Shown here piece by piece: positions 47,352 through 55,666 of a DNA stretch of 64,000 nt. Position numbers and translations under genes: made by a program. This stretch comes from Saccharopolyspora gloriosae (lineage in GTDB: Bacteria; Actinomycetota; Actinomycetes; Mycobacteriales; Pseudonocardiaceae), in contig NZ_JACHIV010000001.1 of assembly GCF_014203325.1 (NCBI RefSeq), positions 6,635,501 through 6,699,500 on the forward strand. Direction: 5' to 3'. The notes beneath the pieces are model-generated. The model saw only the letters and a program-made list of their open reading frames with translations, searched no databases and was not told the DNA's origin. Each line of letters starts with the position of its first letter. The stretch's first letter is position 1.

Positions 47352-48269
47352 GTGCAGGGGGTGGCCGTCATCGGCGACGTCGGCAACGGGGTCCTCACCG
47401 GACTGATCGGCGCGGGCATCGGCCCTTCGCTGAGTCCGGCCTTGCACGAGCGGGAAGCCGCCGAACTGGGCCTGCGCTGCCTGTACCGGCGGCTCGACCT
47501 GGACGAGCTGGGCCTGCCCGCCACCGCTGTCGGCGACCTGCTCCGCGCGGCCCGGCTCACCGGGTTCACCGGGCTCAACATCACCCACCCGGCGAAGCAG
47601 CTGGTCATCGAGCACCTCGACGAGCTGTCCGCGGACGCGGCGGCGCTGGGCGCGGTGAACACCGTCGTGTTCACCGCGAGCGGGGCCGTCGGGCACAACA
47701 CCGACTGGTCCGGGTTCGCCCGCAGCCTCAGCCGGGGCCTGCCGGACGTGCCGCTGGACCGGGTGGTGCTGCTCGGCGCGGGCGGAGCGGGAGCCGCCGT
47801 CGCCCACGGACTGCTCACCCTCGGCGCCGGCGCGGTGCACGTGCTCGACCTGGACGCGGCGCGGGCGGAGGACCTGGCCGCGTCGCTGCGCGGTCGCTTC
47901 GGCGCGGAGCGGGCCGTGGCCGGCGGTCTCGACGCCGGGCCCGCCGCCGCGCTCGCCGCAGCCGACGGGCTGGTGCACGCCACGCCGGTGGGCATGGCCG
48001 CGCACCCCGGACTGCCGGTGCCGGCCGAAGCGCTGCGCCCGGAGCTGTGGGTGGCCGATGTCGTGTACCGGCCGCTGGAGACCGAACTCGTGCGCACCGC
48101 CCGCGCCCGCGGCTGCCGGGTGCTCGACGGTGGTGGCATGGCGGTGTTCCAGGCGGCGGACGCGTTCCGCCTGTTCACCGGGCGCGAACCGGACGCGGAC
48201 CGGATGCTGCGCCACTTCGAGACCCTCGTGACCGACCCCGGAGGCCCCCGTGTCCACGCCGCCCGCTGA
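47352..48269 (+). CDS. Shikimate 5-dehydrogenase-like enzyme (probably catabolic)
   Basis: 305 residues. It interconverts shikimate and 3-dehydroshikimate (or quinate and dehydroquinate) with NAD(P). Substrate motifs are IGPSLSPALHE and GLNITHPAKQLV (the catalytic Lys), then GAVNTVVF and HNTDWSGFARSL; the dinucleotide loop is LLGAGGAGAAV. GTG 47352 or GTG 47361 may start translation. The next gene overlaps by 20 bases. Linkage to a dehydratase and transporter suggests a QsuD/QuiB-type catabolic role rather than biosynthesis. Confidence 0.9.
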   Translation: MQGVAVIGDVGNGVLTGLIGAGIGPSLSPALHEREAAELGLRCLYRRLDLDELGLPATAVGDLLRAARLTGFTGLNITHPAKQLVIEHLDELSADAAALGAVNTVVFTASGAVGHNTDWSGFARSLSRGLPDVPLDRVVLLGAGGAGAAVAHGLLTLGAGAVHVLDLDAARAEDLAASLRGRFGAERAVAGGLDAGPAAALAAADGLVHATPVGMAAHPGLPVPAEALRPELWVADVVYRPLETELVRTARARGCRVLDGGGMAVFQAADAFRLFTGREPDADRMLRHFETLVTDPGGPRVHAAR

Positions 48270-50097
48270 ACGCGCCCGCTCCATCGCCACGGTCTGCCTG
48301 TCCGGCTCGCTGGAGGACAAGCTCACCGCCGCGTCCGCCGCCGGGTTCGCCGGGGTGGAGATCTTCGAGAACGACCTGATCGCCTCCGCCGCGTCGCCGG
48401 AGCGGGTCCGCGAGCGCTGCGCGGAACTCGGCCTGTCCATCGACCTGTACCAGCCGTTCCGGGACTTCGAAGCGGTCCCTGGCGACGTGCTGCGGGCGAA
48501 CCTGCGCCGCGCCGAGCACAAGTTCGACCTGATGGCGCGGCTCGGCGCGGACACGGTGCTGGTGTGCTCCTCGGTGTCCCCGGACTCCGTGGACGACGAC
48601 GACCTGGCCGCCGAGCAGCTGCGCGAACTCGCCGAGCTGGCGGCCGGGCGCGGCATCCGGGTCTGCTACGAAGCGCTGGCCTGGGGCAGGTTCGTGAACA
48701 CCTACGAGCACGCCTGGCGCATCGTGCGCCGCGCCGACCACCCGGCGCTGGGTGTGTGCCTGGACAGCTTCCACATCCTGTCCCGCGGCGGTGACCTCAC
48801 CACGATCCGCACCATCCCGGCGGAGAGGCTGTTCTTCCTGCAGCTCGCCGACGCGCCCCGGCTGAACATGGACCTGCTGCAGTGGAGCAGGCACCACCGC
48901 CTGTTCCCCGGGCAGGGCGAGTTCGACCTGGCGGAGTTCGTCGGCACCGTGCTCGCCGCCGGGTACGCGGGCCCGCTGTCGCTGGAGGTCTTCAACGACG
49001 TCTTCCGCCAGGCCGATCCGGGCCCGGCGGCGGTCGACGCGATGCGTTCGCTGCTCGCCCTGGAGGAGTCGGTGGCCGCGCCCGCTCCCGCGCTGCCCGC
49101 GCCACCGGAGCTGTCCGGTCCGGCGTTCGTGGAGCTCGGTGCGGACGAGTCCTCGGGTGAGCGGTTGAACTCGACGCTCGCCGCGCTCGGGTTCCGGTCC
49201 GCGGGGTGGCACCGGTCGAAGCCGGTGCGCCTGTGGCAGCAGGGCGCCGCGCGAATCCTGGTGAACACCGCCCCCGACCAGCCCGAACACCGCGGCGGCG
49301 GTGCGCTGGCGGCGATCGGGGTGCACAGCGCGGACCCGCCCGCTTCGACGCGGCGCGCGGAAGGGCTGCTCGCGCCGGTGCTGCCCCGGTCCGCTCGTCC
49401 CGACGAGGCCGATCTGTCTTCGGTCGCCGCGCCGGACGGCACCGCGCTGCTGTTCTGCCGCACCGACGCGGACCGCGACGCGGGCTGGCTGGGTGATTTC
49501 GGGGCGTCCGAGCCGGAAGCGCCGGCGGCGGGCGTCACCGGCATCGACCACGTGGCGCTGACCCAGCCGTTCGACCACTTCGACGAGGCGATCCTGTTCT
49601 ACCGCTCGGTGCTGGGACTGCGCCCGGCGCCGCCGGTGGAGTTCGCCGCCCCGTTCGGCCTGGTGCGCAGCCGGATGGTGCTGGACCGGGACGAGACGGT
49701 GCGCATCGCCCTCGATTCGGCGGTGCTGCGCCGCGGCCCGTGGGCGCCGGGCGTGCGGCATCCGCAGTGCGTGGCGTTGAGCAGCGACGACGTCTTCGCC
49801 AGCGCGCGCGCGATGCGGGAGCGGGGCGCGGCGGTCGTGGCGATCCCGGACAACTACTACGACGACCTGGACGCCCGGTTGCGGCTCGCGCCGGACCTGC
49901 TGGCCGCGCTGCGCGAGCACTCGGTCCTCTACGACCGCGACGGCGACGGCGAATACCTGCACTTCTCAGTAGCCGTGCCCGGTTCCCGAGTCTTCTTCGA
50001 GATCGTCCAGCGCACCAACGGCTACCGAGGCCGCGGCGAGATCAACGCCCCCGTCCGCATGGCCGCCCACCGCCGCCGCCGCCTCGAAGCGCAATAA
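48250..50097 (+). CDS. qsuB: 3-dehydroshikimate dehydratase with HPPD-like C-terminal domain
   Basis: 615 residues. Residues ~1-280 form a xylose-isomerase-like TIM barrel with metal-site residues in CYEALAWGRFVNTYEHAW, CLDSFHILSRGGD and SLEVFNDVFRQADP; it turns dehydroshikimate into protocatechuate. Residues ~295-600 form two VOC modules like 4-hydroxyphenylpyruvate dioxygenase (GIDHVALTQPFDHFDEAILF with the metal His, and GEYLHFSVAVPGSRVFFEI). The two-domain layout is that of QsuB. No protocatechuate dioxygenase genes follow; repeat R4 does. Confidence 0.93.
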   Translation: MSTPPAERARSIATVCLSGSLEDKLTAASAAGFAGVEIFENDLIASAASPERVRERCAELGLSIDLYQPFRDFEAVPGDVLRANLRRAEHKFDLMARLGADTVLVCSSVSPDSVDDDDLAAEQLRELAELAAGRGIRVCYEALAWGRFVNTYEHAWRIVRRADHPALGVCLDSFHILSRGGDLTTIRTIPAERLFFLQLADAPRLNMDLLQWSRHHRLFPGQGEFDLAEFVGTVLAAGYAGPLSLEVFNDVFRQADPGPAAVDAMRSLLALEESVAAPAPALPAPPELSGPAFVELGADESSGERLNSTLAALGFRSAGWHRSKPVRLWQQGAARILVNTAPDQPEHRGGGALAAIGVHSADPPASTRRAEGLLAPVLPRSARPDEADLSSVAAPDGTALLFCRTDADRDAGWLGDFGASEPEAPAAGVTGIDHVALTQPFDHFDEAILFYRSVLGLRPAPPVEFAAPFGLVRSRMVLDRDETVRIALDSAVLRRGPWAPGVRHPQCVALSSDDVFASARAMRERGAAVVAIPDNYYDDLDARLRLAPDLLAALREHSVLYDRDGDGEYLHFSVAVPGSRVFFEIVQRTNGYRGRGEINAPVRMAAHRRRRLEAQ

Positions 50098-50110
50098 CCC
50101 GAGCCTCCGC

Positions 50111-50390
50111 CCCAGCGGCGAAGCCGTGAGTGGGGCGGCGAAGCAAGCCTGCTTTGCGGCCGAAGGCCGTGCGTTGCGGCGTAGCCGTGCTCTGGGCGGC
50201 GAAGCACGCCTGCCTTGCGGCGAAGCCGTGCCTGTATTCGCGCAGCGAATAGCCCACGCCGAAAAGCCGACCACCTGCGGGTTCTCAGTCGGTCTCTCGC
50301 GAGGACAGCTTTTTCCCTCGTGGCGGAGCCACTTGGGAAAAAGATCCCGCAGCGAGAGACCGGCTGAGGTTCCGCCACAGGACCACCCGA
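50111..50390 (+). repeat. Structured repeat R4
   Basis: P2 is at 50284-50368 with arms CTCAGTCGGTCTCTCGC and GCGAGAGACCGGCTGAG; it keeps pairing through one T-G wobble, though seven stem positions differ from R1. P1 TATTCGC-GCA-GCGAATA is at 50235-50251. The 5' side is expanded with GGCGAAGCC-type units. It is in sense orientation after the dehydratase gene and also separates it from the convergent threonine aldolase gene. Confidence 0.9.
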
Positions 50391-50406
50391 GCAGAAAGAG
50401 CCCAGC

Positions 50407-51456
50407 TCACCCAGCCTGAGGAATCCCGGCGGGACGGTCTGTGCTGTGGGAGATGCGGCGGAGCACGCCCTTGATGTCGCGTTCGGTCACGTCCCGGTGC
50501 GTCACGAACCGGACGTTGCCGTCCATCGGCACCGCGAGCACTCCGATCTCCTGCAGCCAGTCCAGGGTGAGCCGCACGTCCGGCACGGCGGCGAGCACGA
50601 TGTTCGTCTGCGGTTCCGTGATGTCCCAGCCGAGTTCGGTGAGGCCGTCGGCGAGCAGCTTCGCGTGCCGGTGGTCGGTCGCCAGCGCGGGGACCCGGTC
50701 GAGCGCCACCAGTCCGGCCGCGGCGAGCACTCCGCCTTGGCGGACTCCGCCGCCGAGCATCTTGCGCATCCGGCGGGCTTCGGCGACGAAGTCGCTGGTG
50801 CCCGCCACGACGGAGCCCACGGGGGCGCCGAGCCCTTTGCTCAGGCACGCCTGCACGGTGTCGACGCCGACGGTGAGCGCGGCGGGCGGCAGTTCCAGGG
50901 CGGTCGCGGCGTTCCAGATCCGGGCGCCGTCGAGGTGCACGCGCAGCCCGCGGTCGCGGGCCGCCGCGGCGAGCTGGGCGTGCTCGTGCGGCGGGATGAC
51001 GGCGCCGCCCGCGGCGTTGTGGGTGTTCTCCAGGCACAGCAGCGTGGTGTGCAGCGCGTCGTAGCGCCGGTCACCGCTTGCGTGCGCACGGACCGCGTCG
51101 GCGGTGGGGCGTCCCGGTCCGGCGTTCCAGTCGAGCGGTTCCGGCATGCCGCCGGCGAGCCACGCGGCGGAGCCGAGTTCGTGGTGCAGCACGTGCGCGC
51201 CGCGCGGCGCGAGGAACCGGTCTCCTCTGCGGAGGTGGATGGAGAGGGCGATCAGGTTGCCCATCGTGCCGCTGGGCACCCACAGCGCCGCGGCCGTGCC
51301 CAGCAGCTGGGCTGCTTTTTCCTCCAGCGCGCGCATCGTGGGGTCGTGGTCCAGCACGTCGTCGCCGACCTCGGCTTCGGCCATCGCCGCCGCCATCTTC
51401 TTGTCGGGACGCGTGACCGTGTCGGAACGCAGATCTGTGGATGCCGTTTTGGTCAC
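50407..51456 (-). CDS. ltaE: Low-specificity threonine aldolase
   Basis: 349 residues from GTG 51456; ATG 51474 would add six residues. PLP enzyme splitting threonine to glycine and acetaldehyde. The start TDLRSDTVTRPDKKMAAAMA is the family signature; the PLP lysine is in VQACLSKGLGAPVGSV; CLENTHNAAGGAVIP and VHLDGARIWNAATAL also fit. It is convergent with the dehydratase gene across repeat R4 and divergent from a sigma factor gene. The 317-base divergent gap shows no other gene. Confidence 0.92.
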   Translation of the reverse strand: MTKTASTDLRSDTVTRPDKKMAAAMAEAEVGDDVLDHDPTMRALEEKAAQLLGTAAALWVPSGTMGNLIALSIHLRRGDRFLAPRGAHVLHHELGSAAWLAGGMPEPLDWNAGPGRPTADAVRAHASGDRRYDALHTTLLCLENTHNAAGGAVIPPHEHAQLAAAARDRGLRVHLDGARIWNAATALELPPAALTVGVDTVQACLSKGLGAPVGSVVAGTSDFVAEARRMRKMLGGGVRQGGVLAAAGLVALDRVPALATDHRHAKLLADGLTELGWDITEPQTNIVLAAVPDVRLTLDWLQEIGVLAVPMDGNVRFVTHRDVTERDIKGVLRRISHSTDRPAGIPQAG

Positions 51457-51773
51457 GAACCGATCACACCACATCGGCGGGGGGGCGAGGCAACTGGTTG
51501 GGGGATACCGGTTCGCCCGGACGCGTTCCTCGCCTGTTCGTTCTCGGACACCGCGCGTTCGCTCATCCCCTGAACGGCCGATCGCCGCGGGTGGGCGTCG
51601 AGCGCGGCGCTCCACCGGTGCGCACCGAGGCGGAGCGGATCGGGCGCAGGCTCTAAGGTTCCTCACGCGTGCCGCCGGTCCGCGGTGTCCGAGATCGGGG
51701 CCGGGTGGCATGCAACCGTAGGGGCCGGTAGCACCGTCCCAGGAGTGCAAGCACGGACGAGCGGAGAGTCCGC

Positions 51774-52292
51774 GTGGACCAGCGCGAGGAGCAGGAGTTC
51801 GCGGAGTATTTCGCGGCTCGGCGGGAGGCGGTTCGTCGGATGGCGTACATGATGTGCGGTGACTGGCACCGCGCTGACGATCTCGCCCAGACCGCGTTCA
51901 TCGCCTTGCACCGCCACTGGCGCAAGGTGCGGGACAAGGGGGCGCTCGACGCGTACGTGCGGCGAACGCTCAGCCGAGCGGTGATCGACGAGTCCCGGCG
52001 TCCGTGGCGGCGGGAGCGGTTCACCGACGTGCTGCCGGACCGGCCCGCGGAGTCGGGTGCGGTCGACGACGGCATCGCGACCCGCCAGACGCTGGTCGCC
52101 GGTCTGCGCGAGGTTCCACCGAAGCAGCGGGCCGTCCTGGTGCTGCGATTCCTGGAGGGGCTCGACGTCGCCGGGGTCGCCGAGGTCATGAAGTGCAGCG
52201 AGGGCACCGTGAAGAGCCAGTCGGCCCGTGGGCTGGAGGCGCTGCGGGAAGCCCTCGGCGGCCAACTCGACGATCTTCGATCGACGTCGTGA
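51774..52292 (+). CDS. SigE-family ECF sigma factor
   Basis: 172 residues. Region 2 includes AYMMCGDWHRADDLAQTAFI, and region 4 VPPKQRAVLVLRFLEGLDVA with KCSEGTVKSQSARGLEALRE. This is the compact actinobacterial SigE-like group. GTG start with a GCGGAGAG ribosome site. The next gene starts 13 bases after the stop and encodes a membrane protein that is probably its anti-sigma partner. Confidence 0.92.
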   Translation: MDQREEQEFAEYFAARREAVRRMAYMMCGDWHRADDLAQTAFIALHRHWRKVRDKGALDAYVRRTLSRAVIDESRRPWRRERFTDVLPDRPAESGAVDDGIATRQTLVAGLREVPPKQRAVLVLRFLEGLDVAGVAEVMKCSEGTVKSQSARGLEALREALGGQLDDLRSTS

Positions 52293-52305
52293 GGAGGTGC
52301 GGCAA

Positions 52306-52989
52306 GTGAACGAGACAGAGCTGGAGCAGTTGTTCCAGAACGCGGCGCGCGGCGCTCCCGAGGCGTCGTTCGACGAGCAGGACGTGCTGCGCGGATCGCG
52401 CCGGGTCACGGCGCGCCGCCGCACGGCGCTCGCCGGCGGCTCGCTGGTCGCCGCGGCCGTGCTGGTCGGCGGGGTCGGTGTGGGCACCGGCCTGTTCGGC
52501 GAGTCCGCTCCGGTGGCGCAGGCTCCCGCGACGCCGACGCAGTCCCCGATGGCGTTGCCGCAGGCACCGGCCGATCCGAAATCCGCGCCCGCCACGCCCA
52601 AGTCCGGGCCCATCTCGCTGGGCGACCCGGTCGGGGGCGGCGAGTGCGGCCCGCCGGACTCGGAGCTGGCGAGCGCGCTGTCGGAGCGGCTCCCCGAGGC
52701 CAGGGGCACCCGGCCGACCGGCGCCGACGGGTCCTGTCCGATCGGGGCGAAGACCGCCGCCGTGGTGATCCGGGAAGGCCAGGCGTCGGGCAAGGTCGCG
52801 GTGCTGGTCAGCCCGACGGGCGCGAAGCCCGCCGCGGCGGCCGGGCGGGCGCCGAACACCGCCGTGGTGGAGGTGCCGACGCGCAGCGGCCGGACGTTGA
52901 CCGTGCTCAGCGAGCCGAAGGGCGCGGAGCACGCCCCCTACGCCGACCGGATCCAGGAGATCGCCGACACCTTGGCGCCCCGCTTCTAG
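52306..52989 (+). CDS. Probable anti-sigma factor / membrane protein
   Basis: 227 residues from GTG 52306 with a GAGGAGG ribosome site. The N-terminal ~45 residues (NETELEQLFQNAARGAPEAS) are cytoplasmic, followed by a basic stretch ARRRTALAGG, one membrane helix (residues ~45-68) and an Ala/Pro-rich extracellular part with two Cys (about residues 111 and 145). This is the usual layout of partners of SigE-family sigma factors. No zinc HxxxCxxC motif is present, so its control mechanism is open. Confidence 0.75.
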   Translation: MNETELEQLFQNAARGAPEASFDEQDVLRGSRRVTARRRTALAGGSLVAAAVLVGGVGVGTGLFGESAPVAQAPATPTQSPMALPQAPADPKSAPATPKSGPISLGDPVGGGECGPPDSELASALSERLPEARGTRPTGADGSCPIGAKTAAVVIREGQASGKVAVLVSPTGAKPAAAAGRAPNTAVVEVPTRSGRTLTVLSEPKGAEHAPYADRIQEIADTLAPRF

Positions 52990-53008
52990 GCGCTCCCACC
53001 CGTCACGG

Positions 53009-53164
53009 TGTGGACGACTCCCGCGATTTCGCGAGAACTTGAACCACCCGAACGGGGCGAACACCCCGCCCGCACGCAGCGGCACCCCGGATGACCAGCC
53101 CGAACAGTCGTCCACAAGGGGTGTCCGACACGCCAGGCGCGTTCAATCTCTCGCGAAATCGCGG
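53009..53164. repeat. Interleaved inverted repeats
   Basis: Arm A TGTGGACGACT (53009-53019) pairs with AGTCGTCCACA (53106-53116). Arm B (53021-53044, starting CCGCGATTTCGCGAGA and ending TTGAAC) pairs with 53141-53164 (22 of 24 positions). The order A-B-A'-B' is interleaved. The region lies between the anti-sigma gene and the convergent TetR gene and contains no coding frame. Confidence 0.8.
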
Positions 53165-53175
53165 ACCCCGGGGGA

Positions 53176-53757
53176 TCAGGCGAGTTTGCGGCGGAGCATG
53201 CGGCGGGCCGCGGCGCGGGGGTCCGGGTCGCTCTCGATGAGGGCGTTCACCACGGCGCCGTCCACGAGCGCGATCAGCTCCAGCAGGCGTTCCCCGTCGA
53301 CGGGCATGCCGCTGCGGGCGAGGATCTCGGAGAGCAGTTCGTGCAGCTCACCGCTGAGCTCCCGCATCAGCGGCGCCAGGTACGGCCGCCGCGGCGAGCC
53401 CACGAGCCGTTCGTAGCGCAGCAGCACCGGCTTCGTCCCGCCTTCCCGGGACTCGTGCCCGAGCAGCAGGTCCAGCAGCAGGTCGGTCACCACGTCCACC
53501 GTGCGCAGCTCGTCGGCGAGCTCGTCGAGCCGGGCGCGGCCGGTGGCGAGCTCGGCCCGGCCCTCGTGCTCCACCGCCGCCGCGACGAGGTCGTCGAGCG
53601 AGGTGAAGTAGTAGGTCGTCGAGGCGAGGGGCAGCCCGGCCCGCTCCGCCACGGCCCGGTGGCGCACCGCTTCGAGGCCGCCTTCGGAGAGCAACTCCAC
53701 CGCCGCCTCGACCAGGGCCTGGCGGCGGCGCTCGCCCTTCGGGGTCGCCGCTGTCAT
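53176..53757 (-). CDS. TetR-family regulator near the ABC exporter
   Basis: 193 residues from ATG 53757, chosen because a TAGGAT box lies eight bases upstream (short leader) and the longer frame lacks a ribosome site. The HTH is ALVEAAVELLSEGGLEAVRH then RAVAERAGLPLASTTYYF. The C-terminal domain matches the TetR_C of the same type as the regulator at 54. A palindrome TGAG-TC-CTCA at 53773-53782 is a possible operator. It lies 166 bases downstream of the ABC exporter pair on the same strand. Confidence 0.88.
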   Translation of the reverse strand: MTAATPKGERRRQALVEAAVELLSEGGLEAVRHRAVAERAGLPLASTTYYFTSLDDLVAAAVEHEGRAELATGRARLDELADELRTVDVVTDLLLDLLLGHESREGGTKPVLLRYERLVGSPRRPYLAPLMRELSGELHELLSEILARSGMPVDGERLLELIALVDGAVVNALIESDPDPRAAARRMLRRKLA

Positions 53758-53923
53758 GACCGCTGATCCTAATGAGTCCTCACGGCACGATCCGCGCAGC
53801 TGGCCGGGTGGCGGCACCCCCCGACCCTTTCGGTGCGGCCGCGCTTTCCCGGGCCGCGCCCCCGGCACGTCGAATCCGGGAAGCCGTGCCCGGTCACTGC
53901 TCAGCGACGACCGAGACCCGGGG

Positions 53924-55666
53924 CTACTCCCCGAAAGCGGCGCGGTGCAGCGCCGCGTAGGACCCGTCGGCGGCCAGCAGGTCCCGGTGCGCGCCGAGTT
54001 CCACGACGCGCCCGCCGTCGACGACCGCGACCCGGTCGGCGGTGCGCGCGGTGTGCAGCCGGTGCGCGATGGCGATCACCGTGCGGCCCGCCAGCAGCGT
54101 CGACAGCGATCGTTCCAGCTCCCGCGAGCTGTCCCCGTCGAGCAGGGAGGTCGCCTCGTCGAGCACCAGCGTGTGCGGGTCGGCCAGCACCACCCGTGCC
54201 AGCGCGAGCTGCTGCGCCACGGCCGCGGGCACCGGGTGGCCGCCGGATCCGATGATGGTGTCCAGCCCGTCCGGCAGCCGGGCCGCCCAGTCCGCGGCGC
54301 CGACCGTGCCCAGCGCGTCGAGCAGTTCCGCGTCGCGCCACTCCCGCGCCTCCGGCAGCGACAGGTTGTCCCGCAGGCTCGCGGTGAACACGTGGTGCTC
54401 CTGGGTGAGCAGCACGACCTCCCGCCGGGTGCGGGCGGTGGGCATCGCCGTGATCTCCACGTCGCCGAACGCCACCGAACCGGAGTCGGGGACGCTGACC
54501 CCGGCGATGAGCCGCCCGATCGTGGACTTGCCCGCCCCGGACGGCCCGACGATCACCAGCCGCTCCCCGGCGGGCACCCGCAGGTCGATGCCGTGCAGGA
54601 CCTCGCGGCCCGCGCGGTAGGAGAACCGCACGTCGCGCAGCACCAGGTCGTGCCCGGCTCCGCGCGGAGCCGGGTCCTGCGGGGCGCGGTCGGGCGGTGA
54701 GTCCGGCACGCCGAGGATGCGGGTCAGCGCGGCGTGGCCCAGCTGCATCTCCTCCAGCCACGCGAACAGCTCCGCCAGCGGCGCCGACAGCGTCGCCGCG
54801 TACAGCACGACCGTGGTCACCGTGCCGAGCTCCGCCCAGCCCGCCTGGTAGCTCCAGCCGCCGATCAGCAGGATCGCCGCGATCGGCAGCACGTAGGCAA
54901 GTTCCAGCGTCGGCAGGAACACCGACAGCAGCGTGCGGTGCCGCCGCTCGCCGTCGATGGCCCGCTCCAGGACCTCGTCGTTGTGCGCGCGGCGCCGCTC
55001 GGTGAGCCGCAGCGAGTCGATGGTGCGGGCGCCGCGCACCGTCTCGTGGATGCTGGACTGCACCCCGGCCCAGTCCCGCAGCATCCGGCTGATCGTCGTC
55101 GCGGCGCGCGGGAAGTACCACCGGCTCACGGCCACCAGCAGCGGCACCGCGACGAGCATCCCGCAGGCGAGCAGCGGCGAGGTGAGCAGCATCGCGACGA
55201 CGGTGAGCGCGATGGTGAGCACCGCCGCCGTCAGCTCCGGCGCCGCTTCGCGGACGGTGAAGTCGAGCCGGTCCACGTCGGCGGTGGAGCGGCTGAGCAG
55301 GTCGCCGGTGCCCGCGTCCTCCACGGTGCCCAGCGGCAGCCGCAGCGCGCGGGCCACGACGTCCTCGCGCACTTCGGCGAGCACGGACTCGCCGAACACG
55401 GCGGCGCGCAGCCGGGCGGCGCGGGCCAGCAGCGCGTGCACCACCAGCACCGCGAGGAAACCGCCCGCGAGCGCGTCCACCCGCCAGGCCGCGGTGCCCG
55501 CGGACACGGAGTCGACGAGCCGCCCGAGCAGTTGCGGGCCGATCAGCCCGACCACCGTGGTCAGCCCGAACAGCAGCATCACCAGGGTGAACTCGCGGCG
55601 GTGCGCGGCCCCGGTGCGCCGCAGCCAGCGCAGCACCTCGGTCCGGTCGGCCAGCGGCAGGCTCAC
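53924..55666 (-). CDS. ABC exporter subunit B (fused membrane and ATPase domains)
   Basis: 580 residues from GTG 55666, with an AGGAGGT ribosome site; it overlaps its partner's stop by three bases. Six helices in residues ~20-310 form the type I exporter fold. The ATPase has an intact Walker A IVGPSGAGKSTIG and Walker B TLVLDEATSLLD, but the LSGGQ signature is replaced by SGGHPVPAAVAQQLALARV. It is meant to pair with the upstream subunit; substrate unknown (drug, peptide or siderophore). Confidence 0.92.
   Translation of the reverse strand: MSLPLADRTEVLRWLRRTGAAHRREFTLVMLLFGLTTVVGLIGPQLLGRLVDSVSAGTAAWRVDALAGGFLAVLVVHALLARAARLRAAVFGESVLAEVREDVVARALRLPLGTVEDAGTGDLLSRSTADVDRLDFTVREAAPELTAAVLTIALTVVAMLLTSPLLACGMLVAVPLLVAVSRWYFPRAATTISRMLRDWAGVQSSIHETVRGARTIDSLRLTERRRAHNDEVLERAIDGERRHRTLLSVFLPTLELAYVLPIAAILLIGGWSYQAGWAELGTVTTVVLYAATLSAPLAELFAWLEEMQLGHAALTRILGVPDSPPDRAPQDPAPRGAGHDLVLRDVRFSYRAGREVLHGIDLRVPAGERLVIVGPSGAGKSTIGRLIAGVSVPDSGSVAFGDVEITAMPTARTRREVVLLTQEHHVFTASLRDNLSLPEAREWRDAELLDALGTVGAADWAARLPDGLDTIIGSGGHPVPAAVAQQLALARVVLADPHTLVLDEATSLLDGDSSRELERSLSTLLAGRTVIAIAHRLHTARTADRVAVVDGGRVVELGAHRDLLAADGSYAALHRAAFGE

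Noticed and set aside
51475-51750. Longer N-terminus for threonine aldolase starting at 51750
   Set aside because: The added ~98 residues are Arg/Pro-rich with no family similarity, and the conserved start TDLRSDTVTRPD begins right after GTG 51456.
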